A stretch of 64,000 nucleotides of DNA from JANRIG01 sp033765235. Its GTDB lineage: Bacteria > Bacteroidota > Bacteroidia > Cytophagales > UBA9547. Location of the stretch: NCBI GenBank assembly GCA_033765235.1, contig JANRIG010000009.1, positions 1 to 64,000 of the forward strand, in the 5' to 3' direction. The notes under the pieces were generated by a model. That model was not told the origin of the DNA. It searched no databases and saw only the letters and a list, made by a program, of their open reading frames with translations. Of this stretch, positions 32,401-35,410 are shown in pieces (positions within the stretch are counted from its first letter, which is position 1; the number at the start of each line of letters is the position of its first letter). A program made the translations under genes and the position numbers.

Positions 32401-33351
32401 CGGTACAGTAAGCTGGTTTATAACAGTACCTTGTGTACGGGTAAAGGTGCTGCCATTGCTCATATAAAATGGAGCAATATTATTTAGTGTGCCTCCCAAT
32501 GCATTGAGTGTAAAAATACCTGATAATGTTATGGGATTGTAGTTTATTATATCATTATTATTATTGTTAGTATTTAGTGCACTAATAATAATTGTAGGAG
32601 TATTTATAATCAAGTCAGTATTAGCGTCAATAATGCTTACATTATTAAATCTTGTAAAACTACCGGCACCGGACAGGGTAAGTGTAACACCTCCTCTGAA
32701 CCTAATACTACCTGCATTACTTGCAGAATTGAACACGCCTTCATTGAAAAAATCGCCATAGATATCATTGTTACCTGCTGTATTAGAGTGGTATGTATTG
32801 CCGTAATTATATACATTGTAAAGATTATTGTATGTATTATTTCCTGAAAGGGTGGTATTATTCAAATATAAATTTGCTCTTCGTGCTGCAGTTTGTCTTA
32901 ATGTGAATGTGCCCCCTGTCTTGTGTAAAAAACCTGTAATGCTCACATTGTGTGTGTATGTGCCCAAATTGACCATAGTAAATGCCCCTGCTGTGATAGT
33001 GAGCCCTGAAACACTTAAATTGATATTGTTGGCATATGTAAGATTTACGGTACCTGCAACTGATAAATTTTGTAACCCGTAGGGCAATGTACTTGTGATA
33101 GTAGTGACTAACCCGAGAGGTACCATTACAGCACCCGGCACAGAATTTTGACCCGGATAATCTGTAGCACCTTGCCAAGAGCTTCCATTATAATATGCCC
33201 AAAGTGCATTATTTTCCCATGCTGTGCCTGTAAGAGTGAGCATGTAAGTGCCTGATACTTGTGCATTTAATTTTGATGTAATAGCACTAAGGCAAAGTAT
33301 TATAATTAATAGATTTTGTTTAATATCTATTTTTTTGTATAATTTACTCAT
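8437..33351 (-). CDS. Giant (8304-residue) repeat-built secreted adhesin-like protein with T9SS type A sorting domain
   Basis: A single uninterrupted frame of 24.9 kb. It starts with a signal peptide (about residues 1-31, ending KLNAQ). Most of the length is Asn/Thr/Ser/Gly-rich, with short hydrophobic strands like ISGNFTNNG repeated every 20-30 residues, consistent with a beta-solenoid or filamentous-haemagglutinin-like fold. Nine modules open with a W-x-NW signature (for example SDWNNASNWNPNQIP), near coordinates 33.2k, 30.9k, 28.7k, 24.5k, 20.3k, 16.8k, 14.5k, 13.2k and 10.9k. Ig-like domains lie at about 10.94-11.79k, followed by a region typical of T9SS cargo (RAERYIPAKITNRFMSAPVT). Two PEGA-like domains lie at about 8.77-9.28k. 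The last about 85 residues (LFPNPMRAGDDLYIELNN to GTYIIKIYTNEGVFERKF) are a type A T9SS domain, so it should be exported and surface-anchored or released. Adhesion is inferred from architecture; ligand unknown. A long TAATTTTG lies just upstream of the start. Confidence 0.9.
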   Translation of the reverse strand: MSKLYKKIDIKQNLLIIILCLSAITSKLNAQVSGTYMLTLTGTAWENNALWAYYNGSSWQGATDYPGQNSVPGAVMVPLGLVTTITSTLPYGLQNLSVAGTVNLTYANNINLSVSGLTITAGAFTMVNLGTYTHNVSITGFLHKTGGTFTLRQTAARRANLYLNNTTLSGNNTYNNLYNVYNYGNTYHSNTAGNNDIYGDFFNEGVFNSASNAGSIRFRGGVTLTLSGAGSFTRFNNVSIIDANTDLIINTPTIIISALNTNNNNNDIINYNPITLSGIFTLNALGGTLNNIAPFYMSNGSTFTRTQGTVINQLTVPGVTDRYNVQYSNTTTLTSGFEMPADIANNLGNLTIGAGGTTAVFLSSPITISGTYTLRLNSTLPICLPNDNPSVNAVWMADNATLRRDRSALTTFLGVLSGARYNVSYGGGVALLSDYELPADASVINNLRLDFTTNTVLTLSSVFFNSASILNVAGSLAYGTNQNSIFYTNGVGQINVGGNFTLQSNGNAFVLQGATNLSITGNYAGSAATNFRYSATNPNNVTVSGNFGLAGTSGFAMTGTGLAHNLYLGGNTNTFANLLSITGGSGSFIRFAGSGTQQIPSFLYENIEIAGNSTKNLLANTTVSGQLLLTNGNIALGAFNLFISPTATISGIYTNTNAISITGVGTLTRAVTATGIYDFPLARSGSYAGLILTLSGFSGSGNITATPTIGKAPNQLDNILSLNKYWTIASTGLSNINANLAFYYENSDATASVSGSYLGAHYDGSSWLTDGTVNTITGGAIISFNKTSLPNLNQYWTAGPQSSFQGGQVFYSRASGTWEDGNSWSLVSIGGVSSGLYPTNFSVVSIGGGHTITMNTANKTIIGITIDIDAALDRASLANINIYTLAGAGTLRLSNGTLPSVTVNGFINSPGNTVEYYGTGTYALPATLNQYQNLIITGNSVKTLGTGTSVLGMCLINNSATLQLAALPFTVLGITSVAGTLSDNNNGGGSNNNYFGNNVYIDGAWVETGNNICSFNADLYHTGTTFTTGTNTYNFYGINNTIGGTSSDMIVNGTLNISGNYANITNLRIVTALSGSGTLTQGINANLSVGGTSAITNLDASALGNTVTYYQNNAQSVKGGVTYYNLNIIGNTNTAARVRTLGGNIVVNGNLDISSINTTNSTTLQLSTFNISVAGATNILSGGILNDNALAGVNVLNGSVTIATGGIWTNTNNPPYQLMNGFVNNGTFVSSNGAYIFNTNSQTISGTSPINYTGIVSVSGAVSLTNNLNTILGIAGQLLGDDAASEFINGTNAVLNYSNAAAPMAIGILSASAPGNIINYTGTAQSITGTVYNNIGIYGGGFKPLISSATIMGVNTLASGLVSLGNNNVIIQNASTIFGTPSSANMYVTTGTGSLIKEITGTESFTFPVGTGVLYTPASYTITGLSGSGYITARAVAGKEPNQTDNTFSLNKYWNIASGGISAIDANLSFTFVNSEAVTSVLGSYIGAQYNGTSWVLDGTVTTTAGGGTIDFTRTSASSLNTNYTAGPIYAFDPNVTYYSRADGNWENNTTWSLVTFGGAAAPNIPTAGSKVLIGNGNHITISSATSKTLSLLDIQSGATLDKAAFTGISANTLIGSGLLRLSSGNNYITTTVDGFTSNTSSIVEYYGAAYTINNGVNTYGNVSVTGAASTKTLGNTLNILANLHITPTNILQVADQTLSVLGVTTISGTLTDNNILGTNVLNNVVFNAGTIGSTPTTDFAINGDVHVSAGNATIGQANITVLGATNVNSARTLTLNNLNGIKQFGDVNVDAGSTFTSSAALQGLNIMGNVSVSGTFSNSGTAIPLVNIMGNITIAGAWTIGLGGANSNYNILGNLVVNSAAAFTSGTGSYTFAGLNNTISGNSAALAITNAIFTGNTSSDRASFTVTNSTVSGTFTNNGTATFTTVTVPGSFTNNGTLTSTTFIVGGSTNNYGFATLATSNVLGNMTNSGILFSTTALNGSGNLTQDINAALYIRGTSSLTNQNYTATGNTVNYYLNGVQSLGTGGYYNLSISGGNTKSLTTNTTVNGHLMLAAGTLETGAFDINVLGNTTLTGILGDNNATGTAHILGGDVIFTGGTIGSTANATFNILGNTDVSVGNATVAQGTLSVLGSVFVGTGRTITFNSLIGNKYYASNVSVLGTWTNSAAVNHILEGNLVVNSGATFTSGTGSYTFAGLNNTISGNSAALAITNAIFTGNTSTDRASFTVTNSTVSGTFTNNGTAIFTTVTIPGSFTNNGTLTSTTFNVGGSTYNNGFATLATSNVLGNLINNGTLTSTTFNLGGSTNNNGFATLATSNVSGNMTNSGILFSTTALNGLGSLTQDINAALYIGGTSSLTNQNYAATGNTVNYYLNGVQSLGTGGYYNLSISGGNTKSLTTNTTVNGYLMVAAGTLETGASDINVLGNTTLTGILGDNSATGTAHTLGGDVIFTGGTIGSTANATFNILGNTEIRATSGTFSNSTISVAGSLLVGNGLTFNISGVLGNKIIRGNVSVLGFWNSAVVANYEFGADLVMGASGTFNSNNGTYSFTGSNASIISQGANPLGLVNPRVIGNLTNYHPNFAVRGTLQVNGIFTQADNSLISINGINIAGGTLVTTATGNNVIYYGLGTFSIPAGQTFYNLANTFTGTLAPQGDLNIINDLTISAGLLNIAAPAKIISVTGMLSGAGTVTLSSNTHTLYLNAPQNNIGTFNAGTQSTVILSRLGDQTITGLTYNTLSFEGSGNRTLLNTATIGRNMLVPVGITLNINPSANLRAANTVIINNEGTMNVVGTTATGFATLSNNGAGNYSIVQTNSGATFGAQYANFYNLGNGGLVISDGNIHTTNNFSNTHFASGAGSVYLNLDNVSFADFTASNVTFTGGTTYNVQRTGSPVGVITFNDAVGTFTGATYTNPNPTDRVIWNYPQKTYYSNTASASFNNALHWSRNPDGTGPHPTVAEFTDRLTSFVVQAPHTASVDRDLDIFTLSVLGTASVENSVNRYFTFRQNVMVASGATFDIQSANCAGALFDIRGDIYNYGTLNWSKSPICVTTVNFNGSLSKVFGTNPISMYHVNFNTAGLTSGITTTYNRLNIFGSVNINSGANWVDGGVVHSVAGDWLVNGTGIFSCTGTMAFVSATAKTIQTNATFNNIEFRDGYTNIVGSINAFGNLSIAAGATAATLATHTVSGNYIVASGGTYSQTGGTINFLGNNPQTIDPSGTVVFSAITFGNPGIKNLVNNVIANGQVTINTNTTVTGNSGSHTFNNNFLVNGVCSITSQITMTNGNITRSSSVSLELFAPIVVAGNVTVLPTAPQTALFFQHRNNLSVNSGTLNLNIGLFSYQGNSTSLMSVANGANVVVGGTFAGNNFPQNFGTYNLGITSNVNYNAPINQSVYSNPNLIYGNLLLLNARKSATGNTYIAGNVDFSNAAVATEFNMSFYTLTIGGNVANATLSTLTSTGTVWFISNDADQTLGIGNYYLDNVNFGLNNATATRTKIVNTNISITGVLNLRPFANGSASLYNQVNMQNNQIIGIGAGTSLVANDFTRILTTIQNPNVFYTAINTFNLSNNSYVVFNNNTNGTEQILPALNYGNVQLNGPGGGGQSNRKLAYLGSMNIRGNLSNIGGVPILVDGGFVHTLSGNWTLGIANYSISGTTSGWVFNGTSQLIGPANNGNADPTILPNVTFTGNGITIESSTNGTPISILGDAFFASNANVTSSNKNIYVWGNWTQQNNAIFQQNGGTTFFDSPNANTQNLTIGNNTGYFNNLTILRTGLSQLVRFNTNILINGALTLRNSVGPVSNATLDAQGVRITLGGDFNYQTNTDLIISSTTGFIFNSNFTQTINNGNTIPGAVFLNNVTFSGTGTKVFGAGAIAAGRGTYTNTHLYNGNIYIAPSVSALQGNALPIQITGNWLNAAAPTVFTHTNVITFLGNNQSITSTNFNSLVMANSGTKLLQGNIVLNGFMQINSGVTLDVSPANYQMNIAGAWTNNGTFNPRTGNVIFDGNSSNITTGAIGRTDGKQFYDLSISKIVGQSATLIGDLDVRNNLTLATGGTLIAGANNVWLSQNLYNTGGLFNQNSAVAGLRMYPIVPGAYTFDPGVSATSVYGNIIISAPGSSLTLNNNLTVSNNRILTLIDGVWSTNGKNMSMAGTGVTNVLSVVGGTFDLSPGSQLLLGNSNAILNAGGTLKFVGLISNPVYIGRNNSTGYIISQTGGTFQSRYATYQNLGYAATGIGSNGINISGGTIDGVNNFSNSSFLAGFSGSNSFLNLDSYSYPNGTITISGIVLNDGPNFNVRSVSVPGVNHVLFRNASGSRSGFGFEQDNGTQSATLGNIRWERIGKFWAGVSTLDGTDWHIAENWSDGVVPTAGDTVYIDHSVIPFATPYSVRIKTGDAHAYRLVIDKQNTTAGGIDLAIENSPYDLYVRESVNIYAGTTLAGFNSDNHITLGNSWLNSGVFLPNGNTVIFNGSMAGTNVISQGASPFHNISIAGMGTTYLLFNTLTGNNIDIIRGTLDVSASNYQIYCMGNWLETGAGSFNSRAGNVFFNANGAQTINGTNFNNIITSTAGVKYIVSYPNINNLTIGTNTTINGANNFIYITGNFTNNSSSAAFITTGTGALYFNATAGTQSILGSPTQFGNLVFNNAAQRTFAVATTITGDLTINSNAGQTNVNALDVIGTPTSNLYHNAVNAIYITGANHFPRNFGSYNLASNSTVEYRSDADQTIAGLNYGNLILGTATNPSAILSTKYAAGNIGIYGTGNSLNIGRGAGDNNIVLNMANVDGNIISYGNYVHRTGAPQIIWGTNGTYIHNGGAWNIDSDITTFNNLVMDGTGAKTVQAPLTVNGNMSIQNGVTCNMQTFPVTGTPSKIFTLSSACVLQSQVASATGVAFPDGFGTYTIDPTSTTQVNNATTNQIIATRKYGALTISTGSTTPANAELSGNLEVQNNFTSNLSATLLDNGYNMTLSGGTIVINNYPAPSSTTSINFNGGDQYIRNTVNNASFLNLPNVNFSGVGTKYINYSTGCGGGCAYNANILGNVYIGSGAIVQTDRRIYYYGNLWNNQGTFTHIASGIDDFYAMGSNTQIINPGVNNTYRNFFALNSLAGIYFTVNGGNFAEIFTIDTFAGVHFGNGLTHAIAGSFYNGGPPALPSILGGITADGANFNFYGGGQVLPPLSVQNVTISGTGTKRLAGQLNARDIIISSGTALNTNSLDPVVNNNTISITGSWYNYGTYTNNLSSVYMYGSGVQKDILSNGLANNFVYLFIDPTSATDYVLQSSNTRISRNLLIGANATLKTSSKTLTLGSNTASAKEFTVLGILDINQNSNIEFNNLGSQCTMSVIGTNAHLKLIGLNSGNLASITREVAGAGAGLETRIFIDDNAKISARYYNIEWLDYRGMYVGSTVTVDGTNNFSDGAFTNLPTAGPTPRRYLVMEGLVQGTIVGANFNYNGTPVIGTHYNVTRTNTVTSPIVFDFPLGGAMGVYNFESDILNPSPDYASGTIRWPLTQTLTFTGAVSSDWNNASNWNPNQIPTINDNVIIPNVVNDPIISTTDAVCRDLLITNGNLAINNFNITVGGAVTLGTGTNSAFLTFLTPNQMLVNGAWTKGVNGVFVHGNSTVTFNCNPGTYNINPGTSAFYNVNFRGTTVTYNLIGASLFINGKIYIEDAKVEPNTANYTINLEGNYEKAATGTFSNGVANGTIALTGTGNQSISGATFFNLNVLGSGTKYFFGPDTVLNNLLVSSTLSADATGILYIANGTATINPTGNFDDGGQTHYFAGTTWIGNGSYTGTGAVNFVRNGGQAINGGKFNTLNLTGIGTQTLNGDVQLTGDLNIALNGGGNVVDCNTFRFFNTASTGQMNVNPGMILLIEGDNNGPAGFASYNFDPTSDTRYQKNGEQTVSGIAYGLIRFTNGIKTLGGDISAGGALIINANTTVDASNFNYSINCANDWNNNNANSSFISRQGQVIFDGATNNQTIANNNSGIKDFYQLQINKTSGTVFVGGTSSFAVKDNLFIISGTMNFQGYIVTVGGDVMVTGGTIATSGTLLLNQASGSASLQFNGSLLQNLTMMSGAAYTLADNVSINNRLNIAAGTLDAGSNTVTLGNNTHNIDGSFRLGPNGRLYTTGTFTVGNTGYFEALGNSSNIARISWNAGNRYNFIVNGRIAATYYLFEYMQANGVQINASATIDGVNNLSYGTFTNNLAGGSLLAIENDQTMTINGVSFPVNPGASTYNVQKTASSGTVTFNDANGVFSGPTFENDPGNTHIDWTGPTLFTWNGSQSNDWYDPANWTPSSGPSTIPGLSDNVLIPFPTSPAGGSQPTVLSAGAQAKNVTINTGASLTINTSSSATDLVVHGDMVIAGSFNLVSANDIIEVKGNWTRTGSVSANGGVIFNATGGSKTINHGISGAFGNITITGNTTYIMTGANNIINGDILITSGATFDASGVDITYRRSFLNYGSYNAGTGVRVVNFQASTPSTYTIRTNGAVFNLLNINSNGSTYNLSGSNLSTNRNLSMNAGTLNLNALSLNLGDNVGTDILTISTNATLNINANASLRMGANSQLDVTGGTLIVLGTDSVNVATITRQSTGNYSIAVNSGSIQARYYLIEYTDAFGLQVNSAATLHPTNNFSNGVFSNGATGGSSKYLDLQSNFGSDITISGVTFNSGPTYNISRLAGTNNVYIYDSKGLLSNYFYEQDVLAANADDGNIRWIYSIPTIYWTGALSNDWDNTGNWLPSMIPTTLTNTFIPDVSSGSNRYPLLTSVGYARKLVLNPAARLTIAGTALTVAQEMSANTGSAVIVPANSTPGIYVGDQWDVIGTFVPGRSSVNLIASTGTKVINNGTNQFYNLVINSSTGGANFQINNSLTIQNDLSILNGKLNIGSSSYVLSIGGNWVNASEYNANGNTTIFYKASGIQSISGVRNVFANVTFQSSGTKTVLLNSNITATGNVLVNGTNCTLNGGTYNVDARGNWTNTARAFVSTGTGTVLFNGTGTQTINRSGGENFNNVQINGGGTKILSKDINVAGTLSLNSGLINTGVNKVYILSTGSTSGGSTSSYVNGFLQRYYGTGTGISNSFAIGDGFGYQPVTINFPTVNSEGTVILKVTNPDHPNIGGSCFNASRSVNRYWTVNGTGVAPVGYEATFNYTSSMYDAGSTPANFEVGLYAGAIWSIQTPGTKAATSTQAISIYSYGDFQVGELASPYQLGVTVTSSINAPSCTGTGYTFTATGTNGGTTPTYQWMRNGVNVGTNSSIYVLTNAGNGDIIRVVMTSSASCYVGSTTTSTGVILTVNPNIANNTIASAQTICQGSVPTSLAGANPTGGNGSYTYLWQSSTLSSTTGFGTAGGTNNLQNYSPGALSSTTWYRRTISSGSCTSTSTGLQITVDPVITNNTITGSTTVCTGVESVTLSGSNPAGGTGTFTYLWEISTISGASGFSTATGISNALNYSNGPFTNTSYFRRIVHSGACANTSTGIVINVSTAGIWYGLADNSWNNNANWCGNNLPTIFTDAVIRGTAVNMPFIDSPGALVNNLYINSGATLSILGSNVLSLSGNLVNNGNFVANNGNVIMQGAGNQTIVGSTTFYDLTVNKSNTIIGVLFASGQRIFGALTLANNSKIDFNGNVLTVGSNINHTGRIASVPTSAVILGNIRAERYIPAKITNRFMSAPVTGSTFVHYQNFYSTAPGQGMLITGNGSGSDPGSAAPSVQMYVESFPGAQATGYWRISGTSTPMIAGSGYRVLIRGDRTINLTAPGGYTATATTLAVTGAPIIGDYTVPMSYTPTYGGATADGWNFVGNPYASQIDWDLVVANSGLTNVENAFYVQDPASSITTALGCYYNYVGGVYSGCTFSGVTNPSVIASSQSFFVKATTTTGSIVFRENMKTGVTHSPRFRMGEISNMMRVAVKSTLYEDNAVIRFAEGATVSFDIEYDAHKFTNSTINISSAPVPGENMSINTMPDITNIAYTIPLLVESNQSGAHELIFSNLQSFDTHIAIYLTDKYLNTTTLVTNNYSYQFTVGTVAGSLPKNRFEVSFEPQFGYVKVTINPDSVPNTAQWQIDGSALQTDNTTLWQVPVGAHNVSFTEVEGYNTPQNIAVNVTKNDTAKVTGTYIAKPKYGSLQVYMSPASVDRGRVKTYFSINGAGTYYHSEVVEQLLPGVYTVNFGSLSGYTAPQPVAVYVPHSGITTITAIYTPLMIIDTDSTENEQQISVGNITMPGIASTTLLTDVELSNAVQLFPNPMRAGDDLYIELNNDRANILRVEIYSEAGNKIYTKDYAKCGAKLRVAISKGISTGTYIIKIYTNEGVFERKFVRE
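25950..27790 (-). repeat. Recent tandem duplication inside the giant gene
   Basis: Two near-identical stretches, about 25950-26828 and 27015-27790, align at an offset of 1065 bases on the left and 963 bases on the right. The left copy carries one extra 102-base unit. Both encode the series GGDVIFTGGTIGSTANATFN, TFTNNGTA, GSFTNNGTLTSTTF, GFATLATSNV and LTNQNY. Frame is kept, and long runs match at the nucleotide level. More diverged relatives of the unit lie at about 28.0-28.3k. The boundaries are approximate. Confidence 0.85.
26385..26588 (-). repeat. Two tandem 102-base units (34 residues each)
   Basis: Units 26385-26486 and 26487-26588 are nearly identical, differing at scattered positions. 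Each encodes one 34-residue solenoid unit containing GFATLATSNV and NNGTLTSTTFN. The copy at 27.0-27.8k has this unit only once, so the extra unit arose after or during the larger duplication. Confidence 0.85.
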
Positions 33352-33367
33352 AATTTGACAAATAGGA

Positions 33368-33375
33368 CAAAATTA
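33368..33375 (-). promoter_or_regulatory. Candidate -7 box for the giant gene
   Basis: On the minus strand this reads TAATTTTG, matching the Bacteroidota TAnnTTTG -7 element, 16 bases upstream of the ATG at 33351. No TTTG is found at the expected 19-21-base distance upstream, so the call is weak; it would give a very short leader. Confidence 0.3.
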
Positions 33376-33553
33376 AGTTATAAGTCGCGAATTTCGTTAT
33401 TTAATACGTATAAAGCAAATTATGTAACCACAAGATGTACCATAATATGCACATTTAACCAAAATTTAATATTGGAGAGCCATTAATATGAATAATTTGG
33501 TCTTTTAATAATAATTTAATGTTAAAAAGTTTTATTATATAAATAATATGTAC

Positions 33554-33561
33554 TAATTTTG
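33554..33561 (+). promoter_or_regulatory. Candidate -7 box upstream of the small secreted protein
   Basis: TAATTTTG matches the Bacteroidota TAnnTTTG -7 consensus about 115 bases upstream of the ATG at 33676. A good -33 TTTG is not seen, so the box is tentative and implies a leader of roughly 105 bases. Confidence 0.3.
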
Positions 33562-33675
33562 TGACAAGCAGTTTATTATTAAACGATATATATTTATAAC
33601 TTGGCAAAATGTATTGGTTACATTTCATAGTCAAATAATATATATGCCTAAATATAATTTATATAACTCTCAGAG

Positions 33676-34017
33676 ATGAAGTATTCAAAATTTAAGCTTA
33701 CATCTACTCTTTTTACAATATTGATATTGTTTGGTTTCACTATCATGGCACAACCTCCATCGTGCAACCAATGCGAAGATCAGGCATATCTTATTAGTAC
33801 CTATGGCTGCACAGCACCCTGCGACCCGGGGCAGCTCCCTGCCAATGACCCCGGCTCATGGGATGTAGCATACGCTTCATGTAGTGATGCAGAATGCAAC
33901 AACATACCTGTAAACCAAGATATTATATTACTTGTTGGTGGGGCATTTTTCATTTTTGGTGTTAGCGTTTTTATATCTCACCGCAAGCACATCAAGTCTG
34001 CCTCTGTATCATCTTGA
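33676..34017 (+). CDS. Small Cys-rich exported protein with C-terminal membrane anchor, unknown function
   Basis: 113 residues, not recognised. It has an N-terminal signal peptide (FTLILFGF-type hydrophobic core, ending near MAQPP). A short exported part follows with about seven cysteines (SCNQCEDQ, YGCTAPCDPG, ASCSDAEC), then one hydrophobic helix (DIILLVGGAFFIFGVSVFI) and a basic tail SHRKHIKS. The arrangement of a short Pro-Val-Asn motif, hydrophobic helix and basic residues recalls C-terminal sorting signals of the PID-CTERM/exosortase type in Bacteroidota, although the canonical motif is not exact. A simple type I membrane anchor is equally possible. Its 3' end overlaps the convergent kmo gene by 26 bases. 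Confidence 0.65.
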   Translation: MKYSKFKLTSTLFTILILFGFTIMAQPPSCNQCEDQAYLISTYGCTAPCDPGQLPANDPGSWDVAYASCSDAECNNIPVNQDIILLVGGAFFIFGVSVFISHRKHIKSASVSS

Positions 34018-35275
34018 TATAATTTTCTAATTGTTTATCATTTTCATAAATTTCAACATAAGGAATGTTTGAAAAACTTACTGACTCGTACTTAGGGATG
34101 AATATGCCATTGCTCTCCATGATTATTTGCTTTTTCAATGCCTGATGCTTTTGGTAAGACATATCTGCAACACCAAACTTCATTTCATGAAAATTGTCTA
34201 TAGCCATCTTAGCTATAGCATCCGTGTTGGGCTTTCTGAGGTTTTGGAAAGATTGGAATAGGTCATACCAATTATTGTACTTTTCTAACAATAAATACAA
34301 CTGATAAACATCTTCAAAGCCGCAGTTCATACCTTGACCATAAAATGGGGTAATAGTATGTGCACTATCACCTATCAAGAGAGTATTGCCACAACACCAC
34401 GGGTATATATATGAGGTGTGGAGTTGTGAAAATTTCAATTGCGAAAAAATATTTTGAAAAAAAACATTTTGATCAATATCAGAAACTGCACTCACAAAAT
34501 CTTTAAAGAATGTAGAAAAAAAATGATATATATATGTGCCGCTTTCTAAGTTATGAAAAGAGTGCACTCCTTCATTTGGCATAAATAGGGTGCATGTGAA
34601 TGAGTAGTCAGTGTTGGGAAGTGCAATAAGCATGAAATTGTCGCCAGGCCAGATGTGCAAAGCATCGGGTCTGAGCCTGTAGCTGCCATCATTATTGGGC
34701 GGGAGAGATATCTCTATGTATGAATGGGTAAGGTACTGTATATCATAGTTGGAAATATGATGTTGTACAAACTTTTGTGCAAGCAGTGAATGCGCGCCAT
34801 CTGCACAAAAGAGCACTTCATAGGGATGATATTTTGGTGAGCCCTCATACTCATATTTAATAATATTGTCATGTATATTAATGTCATTGATTTTACAATC
34901 AAAGTGTACATTTACACCATTATTAATAGCTTCATTGACCAATATTTGGTTGATATTATTTCTACTGATAGCGAATATGGCATCATGATTTGTACTATAT
35001 GGTTGAAAATTGGCAGCTCCACCTATGTCGTGTATCATACGCCCATACATGGGCAATGCGTGGGGTGATACTATATTTTTTAGATTTACAAATTCCAGCG
35101 CATTCCACCCGCGAGTGCTCAGTGCTATGTTGATAGACCTGCCTTGTGCAACAAAGTGGCTTGTAAAGTTTGGGCGTTTTTCAAATATTTGTACATTATA
35201 CCCTGCTTTGATCAAATATATAGATAATAATGAACCTACAGGTCCTGCACCTATAATGGTGATGTTTTTTTTCAT
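33992..35275 (-). CDS. kmo: Kynurenine 3-monooxygenase
   Basis: A 427-residue flavoprotein that hydroxylates L-kynurenine to 3-hydroxykynurenine with NADPH and O2, on the tryptophan-to-quinolinate/NAD route. The FAD-binding Rossmann motif is at the N-terminus (TIIGAGPVGSLLSIYLIKAG). The KMO-specific QGRSINIALSTRGWNAL and MYGRMIHDIGG follow, and the second FAD motif TLLIGDSAHTITPFYGQGMN lies at about residue 300. The C-terminus lacks an obvious membrane helix, as in bacterial enzymes. No other kynurenine-pathway gene (kynureninase, tryptophan dioxygenase) is present in the window, so the pathway must be encoded elsewhere. The tail overlaps the convergent small secreted-protein gene by 26 bases. 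Confidence 0.9.
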   Translation of the reverse strand: MKKNITIIGAGPVGSLLSIYLIKAGYNVQIFEKRPNFTSHFVAQGRSINIALSTRGWNALEFVNLKNIVSPHALPMYGRMIHDIGGAANFQPYSTNHDAIFAISRNNINQILVNEAINNGVNVHFDCKINDINIHDNIIKYEYEGSPKYHPYEVLFCADGAHSLLAQKFVQHHISNYDIQYLTHSYIEISLPPNNDGSYRLRPDALHIWPGDNFMLIALPNTDYSFTCTLFMPNEGVHSFHNLESGTYIYHFFSTFFKDFVSAVSDIDQNVFFQNIFSQLKFSQLHTSYIYPWCCGNTLLIGDSAHTITPFYGQGMNCGFEDVYQLYLLLEKYNNWYDLFQSFQNLRKPNTDAIAKMAIDNFHEMKFGVADMSYQKHQALKKQIIMESNGIFIPKYESVSFSNIPYVEIYENDKQLENYIKMIQRQT

Positions 35276-35410
35276 AATTATAATAAGTACATATTATATT
35301 GCCGTGAAATTAAACTTATTGTGAATAAGATATTGTTTTGCTATATATATTAATATTTGGTGTAGCGGTATAGTATTAATACCAATGCCACAGGGGAAAC
35401 TAATCCCAAA

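Larger units (their letters stand above)
33352..33675. other. Gene-free AT-rich divergent region
   Basis: 324 bases between the giant gene (minus) and a small secreted-protein gene (plus). No open frame of note, no tRNA and no strong hairpin. It holds one TAnnTTTG-type -7 box facing each way (listed separately) and otherwise only A/T-rich sequence. Confidence 0.6.

Noticed and set aside
8609..33178. Many plus-strand and alternative-frame open frames of 60-170 codons across the giant gene
   Set aside because: They lie opposite or within one continuous frame that has a signal peptide, repeats and a T9SS domain. The Thr/Asn/Gly-rich coding makes antisense stops rare, and the translations show no domains.
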